Shown here in pieces: positions 18,249 through 26,659 of a stretch of 42,492 nt of DNA (positions within the stretch are counted from its first letter, which is position 1; every line of letters starts with the position of its first letter). The translations under genes were made by a program, and so were the position numbers. Under the pieces are notes generated by a model. That model did no database searches, was not told the DNA's origin, and saw only the letters and a program-made list of their open reading frames with translations. Origin of the DNA: Gelidibacter sp. (lineage in GTDB: Bacteria > Bacteroidota > Bacteroidia > Flavobacteriales > Flavobacteriaceae); the NCBI GenBank assembly GCA_010906935.1, contig JAAFHC010000003.1, positions 1 through 42,492 on the forward strand. Reading direction: 5' to 3'.

Positions 18249-20732
18249 ATGGCGAAAAATTTAGTAATCGTAGAGTCACCTGCAAAAGCAAAAACCATTG
18301 AAAAATTTTTAGGAAAAGATTTTCAGGTTGAATCCAGTTTTGGACATATAGCAGATTTACCATCCAAAGAAATAGGAATTGATGTTGAAGGAAATTTTAG
18401 CCCTAAATATGTTGTTCCTGCCGATAAGAAGGCGTTGGTAAAAAGATTGAAAGATTTGGCTAAAAATGCTGATATGGTTTGGCTGGCATCGGATGAGGAC
18501 AGAGAAGGGGAAGCAATTGCCTGGCATTTATACGAACAATTAAAATTAAAGGAAGCCAATACAAAACGTATTGTTTTTCACGAAATTACCAAAAAAGCCA
18601 TATTAAAAGCAGTAGAAAATCCAAGAAGCATCGATTACAATTTGGTAAATGCACAACAAGCAAGACGTGTGTTAGACAGGTTGGTTGGTTATGAACTGTC
18701 ACCTGTTCTTTGGCGGAAAATTAAAGGAGGTTTATCGGCAGGGAGAGTTCAATCTGTTGCCGTTAGGTTAATAGTTGACAGAGAACGCGAAATAAACAGT
18801 TTTGATCCTCAAGCTTCCTATAAAGTAATGGCCCAGTTTATTACTGAGGAAGATAAAAAATTCAAGGCTTCGCTACCTAAAAATTTTGATACCAAAGAAG
18901 ATGCCGCTTCATTTTTGAAATCCTGCATAAATGCGAAATTTAAAGTGGATGATTTGCAGACCAAACCGGCAACAAAATCTCCAGCAGCGCCATTCACAAC
19001 CTCAACATTGCAACAAGAAGCTTCCAGAAAATTGTATTTTCCGGTAGCCAAAACGATGATTATTGCACAACGTTTGTATGAAGCCGGATTGATTACTTAT
19101 ATGAGAACGGACAGTCTTAATTTATCGGAAGATGCAAAAATTGAGGCACAAGAAGAAATTATTTCCTCTTTTGGGAAGGAATACAGCAAACCAAGAAGTT
19201 TCCACACCAAAGATAAAGGCGCACAAGAAGCTCACGAAGCCATTAGGCCAACAAGTATGAGCCTTCAGTCGGTTTCTGTTGATTATGATCAGGACAGGTT
19301 GTACGATTTAATTTGGAAAAGAACCATTGCTTCACAAATGAGTGACGCGCAATTGGAACGAACCAACGTAAGAATTACGAATACCAATAATAAGGAAGTT
19401 TTTACGGCAAATGGCGAAGTAATTAAGTTTGAAGGATTTCTAAAAGTATATTTAGAAGGCACTGATAATGAAGATGAAGAACAAGAAGGCATGTTGCCAA
19501 AATTATCGAAAGGTGAAGTATTAGTCAATAAATCCATCACTGCAACCGAGCGTTTTACTAGAGCACCTTATCGTTATTCAGAAGCCGCACTTGTGAAAAG
19601 ATTAGAAGAATTGGGAATTGGGCGTCCGTCAACTTATGCGCCAACAATTTCAACCATCCAAAAAAGAGAATATGTTGAAAAAGGAACAATTGAAGGCGAA
19701 GACAGAAACTATACCGAGCTGAAATTAAAAGCAGGAGAAATAGTTACCAAAGCATTAACCGAAAAAGTAGGATCAGACAAAGGGAAATTAGTGCCTACAG
19801 ATATTGGAAATATTGTAAATGACTTTTTGGTGGAGAATTTCACCTATATTTTAGATTTTGGTTTCACGGCAAAAGTGGAATCGGAATTTGATGATATTGC
19901 TGAAGGAAAAGAAGATTGGATTAAAATGATTAAAGATTTTTACAAATCATTTCATCCTATGGTTGAAGATGTTGCCGAAAATGCAGACAGGGCGAAAGGT
20001 GAACGTTTATTGGGTGTTGACCCAGAAAGCGGCAAAAATGTGTATGCGCGTTTGGGAAGATTTGGCGTTATGGTTCAAATTGGAGAAGCAACAGATGAAG
20101 AAAAACCGAAATTTGCGAGTTTACAAGGCGATCAAACATTAACTTCAATCACTTTTGAAGAAGCCATGGATTTGTTTAAACTTCCAAGAACAATTGGTGG
20201 TTATAAAGGAAAAGAAGTGGTGGTTGCAGTTGGGCGTTTTGGACCGTATCTTAAATATGACGAGATGTTTGTGGCAATTCCAAAAGATGAAAACCCAATG
20301 TCGGTTGACATTAATCGCGCCATTGAATTGATTATAGAAAAGCAAAAAGCTGATGCACCAATTTGTGAATTTGAAAATATTCCAGTGCAAAAAGGTGTAG
20401 GTCGATTTGGTCCATTTTTAAAATGGAACAGCATTTACATCAACGTAAATAAAAAATACGATTTCGATAATTTAACCGAAAAAGATGTTGTTGAATTGAT
20501 CGAAGAAAAGAAACGAAAAGATATTGAGAAAGTCATTCATCACTGGCCTGAAGAAGGAATTTCTGTTGAAAAAGCACGTTGGGGAAGATCAAATATTCTA
20601 AAGGGAAAAACAAAGATAGAATTGTCAAAAACAGTAGATCCAAGTAAATTAACATTGGCAGATGTTAAGGAAATAATTGAGAAAAACGCACCAAAAAAGA
20701 AAACAACAAAAGGAAAAACGGCAAAAAAATAA
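18249..20732 (+). CDS. topA: DNA topoisomerase I (type IA)
   Basis: Relaxes negative supercoils by single-strand passage. 827 residues. TOPRIM domain (about 1-120) with VESPAKAKTIEKFLG (catalytic Glu) and the acidic triad SDEDREGEA; type IA core with AGRVQSVAVRLIVDRE and the catalytic tyrosine in LITYMRTDSLN (about residue 282). After about residue 580 there are several topoisomerase C-terminal repeats (GRFGVMVQIG, GRFGPYLKYDE, GRFGPFLKWNS), in place of the Cys4 zinc fingers of E. coli TopA, and a Lys-rich end (KKKTTKGKTAKK) likely to touch DNA. 49 bases separate it from the arginase-fold gene with no strong terminator, so readthrough is possible. Confidence 0.96.
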   Translation: MAKNLVIVESPAKAKTIEKFLGKDFQVESSFGHIADLPSKEIGIDVEGNFSPKYVVPADKKALVKRLKDLAKNADMVWLASDEDREGEAIAWHLYEQLKLKEANTKRIVFHEITKKAILKAVENPRSIDYNLVNAQQARRVLDRLVGYELSPVLWRKIKGGLSAGRVQSVAVRLIVDREREINSFDPQASYKVMAQFITEEDKKFKASLPKNFDTKEDAASFLKSCINAKFKVDDLQTKPATKSPAAPFTTSTLQQEASRKLYFPVAKTMIIAQRLYEAGLITYMRTDSLNLSEDAKIEAQEEIISSFGKEYSKPRSFHTKDKGAQEAHEAIRPTSMSLQSVSVDYDQDRLYDLIWKRTIASQMSDAQLERTNVRITNTNNKEVFTANGEVIKFEGFLKVYLEGTDNEDEEQEGMLPKLSKGEVLVNKSITATERFTRAPYRYSEAALVKRLEELGIGRPSTYAPTISTIQKREYVEKGTIEGEDRNYTELKLKAGEIVTKALTEKVGSDKGKLVPTDIGNIVNDFLVENFTYILDFGFTAKVESEFDDIAEGKEDWIKMIKDFYKSFHPMVEDVAENADRAKGERLLGVDPESGKNVYARLGRFGVMVQIGEATDEEKPKFASLQGDQTLTSITFEEAMDLFKLPRTIGGYKGKEVVVAVGRFGPYLKYDEMFVAIPKDENPMSVDINRAIELIIEKQKADAPICEFENIPVQKGVGRFGPFLKWNSIYINVNKKYDFDNLTEKDVVELIEEKKRKDIEKVIHHWPEEGISVEKARWGRSNILKGKTKIELSKTVDPSKLTLADVKEIIEKNAPKKKTTKGKTAKK

Positions 20733-20781
20733 TTTTTTTATTATATTGCCGTCGAAAAAGAAATCTTACAACCCCTAAATA

Positions 20782-21942
20782 ATGAATTTCGATTATCTTA
20801 AACCTATTGATGACGCGTTATTGGAACAGGCAAAATTGCAATCCGATCAATCATTTGGCAAATGTATCGAAATCTATTCTGCAAAAAGTGGTTTCCCGGA
20901 TTTATCAAATAAAAAAATAGCAATAATTGGCGTTGAAGAAGGCCGATCTGCTATTGGAAATTGCGAAACTGGTTCCAATTTAAATGAGGTCAGAAAAGAA
21001 TTATACAAACTTTTTCCTGGGAATTGGCCAATCAGCGTTGCCGATATCGGAAATATTCCACAGGGAAATACCATTGAAGACACTTATTTTGCACTGGGAG
21101 AATTATTGACCTATCTTATAAAAAATAAAATCATTCCCATAATTATTGGCGGAGGACAGGATTTAACCTACTCAAATTACAGGGCTTATGACAAGTTGGA
21201 GCAAACCGTGAATATGGTTTCGGTTGATAACAGATTCGATTTAGGAGCCATTGAAGACGATTTAACCTCACAATCCTATTTAAGCAAAATTGTAATGAAC
21301 CCGCCAAATAATTTATTTAATTATAGTAATATTGGGTATCAAACATACTTAAATTCACAAAATGAAATAGATTTATTGGATGGTTTGTTTTTTGAAGCCT
21401 ACAGACTGGGGGAAGTTTCAAGCGCAATTCAATTAGTCGAACCCGTTTTACGTGATGCGGATATTGTGAGCATAGATTTATCTGCAATTAAAAATGCAGA
21501 TGCTCCAGCAAACAACAATGCAACACCCAATGGTTTTACAGGTGCAGAAATTTGCGCCATTTCAAGATATGCAGGCATAAGTGATAAAGTGACTTCTTTT
21601 GGCATTTATGAATATAATTCAACATTAGATGTTAAAAACCAAACCGCACAGTTAATTTCACAAATGATATGGTATTTTATTGAAGGTGTTAATTATAGGG
21701 CAAATGATTATCCTTTCGGATTAAAAGACAACTACCAAAAATATATAGTGCCCATTGAAAATGAAGTGTTGAATTTTTATAAAAGCAATAAATCAGGTCG
21801 TTGGTGGATGGAAATTAATTTAAATGAAAGTAATAAATTTAAGAGACATGCGTTAATACCTTGTGCGTATCAAGATTATATTAGCGCAACCAATCAGGAA
21901 ATCCCAGATAGGTGGCTAAAAACGCTAAAAAAGTTGGTGTAA
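20782..21942 (+). CDS. Arginase/formimidoylglutamase-fold protein with altered metal-binding residues
   Basis: 386 residues, ureohydrolase (arginase) fold. The canonical blocks can be lined up but are changed: GGDHS reads G-G-G-Q126-D, DAHxD reads D149-N-R151-F-D153, and the SxDxDxxDP block reads S-I-D232-L-S234-A-I-K-N. Thus three expected manganese ligands (two His, one Asp) appear replaced by Gln, Arg and Ser, while D149, D153, D232 and a Glu in FGIYEYN remain. A two-manganese hydrolase site seems unlikely, so the common 'formimidoylglutamase' label should not be taken as activity. No signal peptide, so probably cytoplasmic. It sits 116 bases before gldK, which has its own promoter. From memory, related genes precede gldK in other flavobacteria. 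Role unknown; a pseudo-enzyme linked to gliding/T9SS is a hypothesis. Confidence 0.8.
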   Translation: MNFDYLKPIDDALLEQAKLQSDQSFGKCIEIYSAKSGFPDLSNKKIAIIGVEEGRSAIGNCETGSNLNEVRKELYKLFPGNWPISVADIGNIPQGNTIEDTYFALGELLTYLIKNKIIPIIIGGGQDLTYSNYRAYDKLEQTVNMVSVDNRFDLGAIEDDLTSQSYLSKIVMNPPNNLFNYSNIGYQTYLNSQNEIDLLDGLFFEAYRLGEVSSAIQLVEPVLRDADIVSIDLSAIKNADAPANNNATPNGFTGAEICAISRYAGISDKVTSFGIYEYNSTLDVKNQTAQLISQMIWYFIEGVNYRANDYPFGLKDNYQKYIVPIENEVLNFYKSNKSGRWWMEINLNESNKFKRHALIPCAYQDYISATNQEIPDRWLKTLKKLV

Positions 21943-22003
21943 AAAAAAGTGGCATCGTATACTAAAACATAATTATTTTTGTTTTAAACAGATAAATTAA
22001 ATA

Positions 22004-22034
22004 TTGTTTTTTAAGATAATTAGTAATACGTTTG
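22004..22034 (+). promoter_or_regulatory. gldK-gldN operon promoter (TTG-N20-TACGTTTG)
   Basis: TTG (22004-22006), 20 bases, TACGTTTG (22027-22034), with the ATG of gldK 24 bases further on. Both boxes fit the flavobacterial consensus. Confidence 0.65.
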
Positions 22035-22058
22035 CCTTAAAGGATTAAGAAAAAAAAT

Positions 22059-23420
22059 ATGAAGAAAATATCGTTGTATATTTTACTAGTCTTAGTTATA
22101 TATAGTTGTGGATCTAGCGATCAAGGAGAATTAGTTGGCGTGAGATCAAGCGGTAAATGGCATTCTCAAAAACCAGTAGGTATGACTTTAATACCTGGGG
22201 GATCGTTTACCATGGGGAAACAAAGCGAAGATGTTGCGGGCGCTTTAAATTCACCAACCAGAACAGTAACTGTGCGTCCTTATTATATGGACGAAACTGA
22301 AATCACCAATAGTGAGTATAAAGAATTCGTGTTTTGGGTTCGGGATTCCATCGTAAGAACTGAACTGGCGTTATTTTCTGAATTAATGTCTTCGGAAGGA
22401 GATATTGTTTTAGAAGATTATCAGTTTTTAGACATCGACTCAACAGATATGTCTCCATATCAAAAATACATGATGAAAACTTATGGCAGCCTTGGGGATA
22501 TCAATTCTCCAACTCAAGGTAAAATGTTGAATTGGGACGAAAAAATTGTTTGGAATGTAAATGAATTTCCAAGCGAAGAATATGCCGAAGTGATGATTGA
22601 TTCAATTTTAATGCCTATTGAAGATAGTTTTGAAGGCAGAAGAATGATAAATCCAGCAAAATTAAAGTTTAAATTTTCTTGGCTAGATCAAGAAGATGCT
22701 GCAAGAAAACAAGGTAATAGAAGAGATTTTATAAAAACAGAAGTCGTATCTGTTTATCCAGACACCACAGTTTGGATTAAAGATTATAATTACTCTTACA
22801 ATGATCCAATGCACCAGGACTATTTTTACCATCAAGCCTATAATGATTACCCTGTTGTAGGAGTGTCATGGATACAGGCAAAAGCCTTTTGTCAATGGAG
22901 AACAAAAAAGAAAAATGATTATTTAAGCACTAAGAAAAACCCAACCCAAATTCCACAATTTAGATTAGCGACTGAAGCTGAGTGGGAATATGCTTCTCGC
23001 GGCGGTCTTGAAAATGCTACTTATCCTTGGGGAGGGCCATATACCACAAATGACAGAGGCTGTTTTTTAGCCAACTTTAAACCAGCCAGAGGTAATTATG
23101 CTGTTGATGGCGCCTTATATACTATGGAAGCAAAATCGTATTTTCCAAATGATTTTGGATTGTACAATATGGCGGGTAATGTTTCTGAATGGACAAATAC
23201 AGCTTACAGTGAAGCATCCTATTATATCGGTTCCACTATGAATCCGAATGTGGAAATTGATAAAAATAAAAGAAAAGTAATCCGTGGAGGCTCATGGAAA
23301 GATGTAGCATACTTTTTAGAGGTAAGCACTAGAGATTATGAGTACGCAGATTCAGCCAGAAGTTATATCGGTTTTAGAACTGTTCAGGATTTTCTTGGCA
23401 CCAATATAAATGGAAAATAA
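22059..23420 (+). CDS. gldK: GldK, type IX secretion ring lipoprotein
   Basis: Outer-membrane lipoprotein (PorK homologue) that forms the periplasmic ring of the type IX secretion system with GldN. 453 residues: lipobox IYSC (lipidated C17), then a formylglycine-generating-enzyme/sulfatase-modifying fold (about 40-445) with GMTLIPGGSFTMG, VVGVSWIQAKAFCQW, RLATEAEWEYASRGG, NMAGNVSEWT and VIRGGSWKD. The catalytic cysteine pair of true FGE enzymes is missing near the end (ARSYIGFRTV), as in GldK/PorK generally, so a structural role is expected. First of four co-directional gld genes. Confidence 0.96.
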   Translation: MKKISLYILLVLVIYSCGSSDQGELVGVRSSGKWHSQKPVGMTLIPGGSFTMGKQSEDVAGALNSPTRTVTVRPYYMDETEITNSEYKEFVFWVRDSIVRTELALFSELMSSEGDIVLEDYQFLDIDSTDMSPYQKYMMKTYGSLGDINSPTQGKMLNWDEKIVWNVNEFPSEEYAEVMIDSILMPIEDSFEGRRMINPAKLKFKFSWLDQEDAARKQGNRRDFIKTEVVSVYPDTTVWIKDYNYSYNDPMHQDYFYHQAYNDYPVVGVSWIQAKAFCQWRTKKKNDYLSTKKNPTQIPQFRLATEAEWEYASRGGLENATYPWGGPYTTNDRGCFLANFKPARGNYAVDGALYTMEAKSYFPNDFGLYNMAGNVSEWTNTAYSEASYYIGSTMNPNVEIDKNKRKVIRGGSWKDVAYFLEVSTRDYEYADSARSYIGFRTVQDFLGTNINGK

Positions 23421-23430
23421 ACTCAACCTT

Positions 23431-23446
23431 TAACAAACTAACAAAC
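23431..23446 (+). repeat. Direct repeat TAACAAAC x2 before gldL
   Basis: Two perfect 8-base copies in the gldK-gldL gap, in an A-rich, Shine-Dalgarno-free leader. Possibly a translation-enhancing tract; function unproven. Confidence 0.45.
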
Positions 23447-23462
23447 TAAAAAAACTTTTATT

Positions 23463-24098
23463 ATGGCACAATCAAAAAACAGAAAAAAATTATTTAATTA
23501 CGCTTATGGTATTGGAGCATCTATCGTAATTTTAGGTGCATTGTTTAAAATACAGCACTGGACCGGTGGTAGTGAAATGCTAACCGTAGGAATGATTGTG
23601 GAAGCAATTGTGTTTTTTATCTCTGCTTTTGATTCTGTTGAAGAAGATTTAGACTGGACATTAATTTATCCGGAATTGGCAGGCGGTGACAAACGCGAGA
23701 AAGATGCCGGACAAGCCAAGGAGGTTCAAGGCTTACTTTCACAAAAGTTGGATGATATGCTTAGAGATGCAAAACTAGATTCAGGTTTAATGCAAAGTTT
23801 AAGTGAAAGTATTCAAAATTTTAAAGGAGCCGCTGAAAATATTGCTCCGGCAGTTAATTCTATTGCGGCAACAAATAAATATAGCGAGCAAATGTTTTTG
23901 GCCGCAGCACAAATGGAATCTTTAAATAGCTTATATAAAGTACAAGTGGAAAGTACCAGCAAACAAGCCGAAATTAACTTACAGGTCACTGAAAATGCAA
24001 CCAGATTAAAAGAACAAATGGAATCATTGGCAACAAACCTGTCTTCACTTAATGGTGTTTACGGTGGTATGTTATCAGCAATGTCAATTAAAAACTAA
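23463..24098 (+). CDS. gldL: GldL, type IX secretion motor inner-membrane protein
   Basis: Inner-membrane protein that with GldM forms the proton-driven rotary motor of T9SS and gliding. 211 residues: two transmembrane helices (about 14-31 and 39-57) joined by a short periplasmic loop, then a long cytoplasmic domain rich in Gln, Ser and Asn. TM1 carries K29 and H32 and TM2 carries E47, which line up with the Lys, His and Glu proposed to handle protons in Flavobacterium GldL. The conserved LDWTLIYPEL follows TM2. Gaps to gldK and gldM are 42 and 44 bases, same operon. Confidence 0.96.
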   Translation: MAQSKNRKKLFNYAYGIGASIVILGALFKIQHWTGGSEMLTVGMIVEAIVFFISAFDSVEEDLDWTLIYPELAGGDKREKDAGQAKEVQGLLSQKLDDMLRDAKLDSGLMQSLSESIQNFKGAAENIAPAVNSIAATNKYSEQMFLAAAQMESLNSLYKVQVESTSKQAEINLQVTENATRLKEQMESLATNLSSLNGVYGGMLSAMSIKN

Positions 24099-24142
24099 TT
24101 AGTTGAGAAATAAATTAATTATTAACTTAAAAACTAATTGGT

Positions 24143-25672
24143 ATGGCTTCAGGTAAATTATCACCAAGGCAGAAAATGATTAACATCATGTACTTAGTTT
24201 TCATCTCTATGATTGCGATGCAAATGTCTAAGGAAGTGCTTTCTGCGTTTGGATTTATGAATGAAAAACTTACAGAGAATAACACGACAGCCTCTGTAAA
24301 AAATATGGCAACTCTTGAAAATTTGGCAACCAAGGCAGAAGAGCAGCCTGAAAAATACAGCGAACTTCATGCGAAAGCGATAGAGGTGAACAAATTATCT
24401 TTAAAATTCAATGATTATTTAGAAGAAAAAAAGCAGTTTTTTCTTAAAGATCAAAAAGATCAGACCAACTATGAAGCAATGGACCAAACCAGCACTGTGG
24501 ATGAACACTTTTTTAAAGGCGATAAATTCACAACGGAAGGTCAAGAATTTTTGGACCAAATAAATGGCTACAGAGACGCAATAATTAAGCTTATAGGAGA
24601 AAAAAGTCCGTTAGCAACTACCATAAAAAAAAGGTTTGACACGTCTCCTCAAGATGCGAAAGGCGGCAAACAGCTTTGGTTAAAAAACAGGTACGAAGGA
24701 TTTCCTTTAATTTCTACCATTACCAATTTAACTTCTATGCAAACCGATATCAGAACAACGCAATCGGAAATTTTTGGAACACTATTAGGTGGACAATTAG
24801 AAAGTGATGTTTCCATGTCTAACTACAAAACAATTTTAATTCCAGAAAAGTCTGCTTTTTTCCAAGGAGAAAACTTTAAAGGTAAAATTGTATTGGGACG
24901 CTATGATGCCTCTTTAGTGCCTTCAGAAGTTGTTGTTAACGGTCAGAAAATAACCACTATTCAAGACGGAGGTGCCATTTTAGATTTTCCTGCTGGTGCA
25001 GTTGGGGAACGTGAAATAAAAGGAAAATTTGTTTTTATTGAAAACGGAAAACCTGTTGAAATTGAAATTAGCAGTAGTTACGCAGTTATTCCAAAGCCAA
25101 ATAGTGCTGTTATTTCAGCAGATAAAATGAACGTTGTTTATAGAGGTGTGGCCAATCCAATGACAATTTCAATTCCTGGAATACCAGATAATTTGGTGAA
25201 TGCATCAGGTGCAGGCTTATCTAGAGCAAGCGGTTCAGGTAAATATATTATGACACCGGGCGTAGGTAGAGAAGTTAAAATTAACGTTACAGGAAAACTT
25301 CCAAACGGACAATCAGTTAGTTCATCTCAAGATTTTAGGATTAAGGATATTCCTTCACCTAGTGGTTCTATCAGAAAGCAATCGGGTTATGTAAAAATGC
25401 CTGCAGCAAGTTTAGAGAATTCTACCGTTGGTGCAGAATTGCCAGATTTTGATTTTGACTTGTCGTTAAATACCTCAGGATTTACAATCAAAGTACCTGG
25501 ACAATCTGCCGTAGTAGTGAGTGGTAATAAAATGAATGATGCCGCAAGAAAAGCAATTGCGAAAGCAAAAAGAGGTGATGTTATTACAATATTCGACATA
25601 AAATCATCGTTAGGTGGTAATACTTCCTATAAAATTAAAGATGCTTCGGCAGTGAGTATAGAAATACAATAA
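24143..25672 (+). CDS. gldM: GldM, type IX secretion motor periplasmic shaft
   Basis: Partner of GldL: one N-terminal transmembrane helix (about 10-33, INIMYLVFISMIAMQMSKEVL) and a long periplasmic shaft of four domains reaching the GldK/GldN ring. 509 residues, family-typical. The N-terminal SPRQKMINIMYLV stretch is diagnostic. The region from about 230 to the C-terminus is beta-rich (ILIPEKSAFFQGENFKGKI onwards), ending in a domain expected to contact GldK/GldN. Confidence 0.96.
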   Translation: MASGKLSPRQKMINIMYLVFISMIAMQMSKEVLSAFGFMNEKLTENNTTASVKNMATLENLATKAEEQPEKYSELHAKAIEVNKLSLKFNDYLEEKKQFFLKDQKDQTNYEAMDQTSTVDEHFFKGDKFTTEGQEFLDQINGYRDAIIKLIGEKSPLATTIKKRFDTSPQDAKGGKQLWLKNRYEGFPLISTITNLTSMQTDIRTTQSEIFGTLLGGQLESDVSMSNYKTILIPEKSAFFQGENFKGKIVLGRYDASLVPSEVVVNGQKITTIQDGGAILDFPAGAVGEREIKGKFVFIENGKPVEIEISSSYAVIPKPNSAVISADKMNVVYRGVANPMTISIPGIPDNLVNASGAGLSRASGSGKYIMTPGVGREVKINVTGKLPNGQSVSSSQDFRIKDIPSPSGSIRKQSGYVKMPAASLENSTVGAELPDFDFDLSLNTSGFTIKVPGQSAVVVSGNKMNDAARKAIAKAKRGDVITIFDIKSSLGGNTSYKIKDASAVSIEIQ

Positions 25673-25684
25673 AATAAATATTAA

Positions 25685-26587
25685 ATGATGAATAAAAAAA
25701 ATATTGGAATTTTTATTTTGGCATTTGTGCTGTATAATACCATGTATGCACAGTCAAATCTATTGAATGCCAAGAAACCTTCTGATATTGGTAAAAAAAC
25801 CGCAGCGCAAAAAGCCGTAGATAATGACAAGCCATTGGCTTATGGATATGTTGATGACAGGGATATTCTATGGTCTAAAGTTGTTTGGGAATATCTTGAT
25901 TTAAATGAGCGAATTAATATGCCGTTTTATTACCCTGTAGACACAATGAATGTATCTTTGGATAGGCGATCACTGTTCGATACACTGTTAAAAGGCATTA
26001 AAAACGGTGATATTACGGAGATTTATGACGATTCCTATTTTACGGCTAAAATGACAAAAGTTGAAATTAACAACAAGCTTTTTAGAATTGACACTACTGA
26101 TGCTGGTTTTGATGAAATGAATGCCGGAAATCAAAATATTGATGAATACGTTGATAAAATTAATTTAACCTCCCAAGATATTGAAGGTTTTAAAATTAAA
26201 GGACTTTGGTATTTTGACAAACGTCAGGGTGAATTAAAATATCGCATGATTGCATTGGCACCGATTGCACCAGATGTGCAAACGATGGGACGAGAAGATA
26301 TTGATATTTCTGAACAATTGGCATTGTTTTGGGTTTATTTTCCCGATGCGCGTGGAGTGCTGCATAATGCAAAAGTTTTCAATCAAAAAAATTCAGCGTA
26401 TCCAATTTCTTTTGATCATTTGTTAAATGCACGAAGATTTAGTTCCATTATTTATAAAGAGGAAAATATTTATGGTGATCGAGATGTGGATCAATACGTG
26501 AAAGGAAATGCCTTGTTCCAAGTATTGGAGTCTGATAAAATTAAAGATGACATCAGAAATAAAGAACTTAATATGTGGAATTATTAA
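25685..26587 (+). CDS. gldN: GldN, type IX secretion ring protein
   Basis: Periplasmic PorN/GldN subunit that forms the outer-membrane-associated ring with GldK. 300 residues: signal peptide (about 1-24, ending TMYAQS), then the GldN domain (about 55-300), with DDRDILWSKVVWEYLDLNERIN, RRSLFDTLLKGI and a C-terminal DQYVKGNALFQVLES. The start could be either of two adjacent ATGs (25685 or 25688). Starts 12 bases after gldM and is followed by the operon terminator at 26609. Confidence 0.96.
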   Translation: MMNKKNIGIFILAFVLYNTMYAQSNLLNAKKPSDIGKKTAAQKAVDNDKPLAYGYVDDRDILWSKVVWEYLDLNERINMPFYYPVDTMNVSLDRRSLFDTLLKGIKNGDITEIYDDSYFTAKMTKVEINNKLFRIDTTDAGFDEMNAGNQNIDEYVDKINLTSQDIEGFKIKGLWYFDKRQGELKYRMIALAPIAPDVQTMGREDIDISEQLALFWVYFPDARGVLHNAKVFNQKNSAYPISFDHLLNARRFSSIIYKEENIYGDRDVDQYVKGNALFQVLESDKIKDDIRNKELNMWNY

Positions 26588-26608
26588 AAAAATTAATAAT
26601 GAAATCTA

Positions 26609-26638
26609 AAAACTCCTGCAATTTGCTGGAGTTTTTGT
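26609..26638 (+). terminator. gldKLMN operon terminator
   Basis: AAAAACTCC (26609-26617) pairs with GGAGTTTTT (26629-26637); the loop can add a GCA/TGC pairing. Located 22 bases after the gldN stop. Confidence 0.82.
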
Positions 26639-26655
26639 TTTATAAAGTAACTTTA
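26623..26655 (+). promoter_or_regulatory. Possible promoter of the FAD oxidoreductase gene (TTTG-N21-TAACTTTA)
   Basis: TTTG (26623-26626) lies in the loop of the gldN terminator; 21 bases later comes TAACTTTA (26648-26655), which differs from TAnnTTTG at the last base. The ATG at 26660 starts only 4 bases on, so the transcript would have almost no leader. Confidence 0.4.
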
Positions 26656-26659
26656 CAGC

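Noticed and set aside
21960-21985. Weak hairpin after the arginase-fold gene
   Set aside because: The stem is a few A-T pairs only, too weak to call a terminator.
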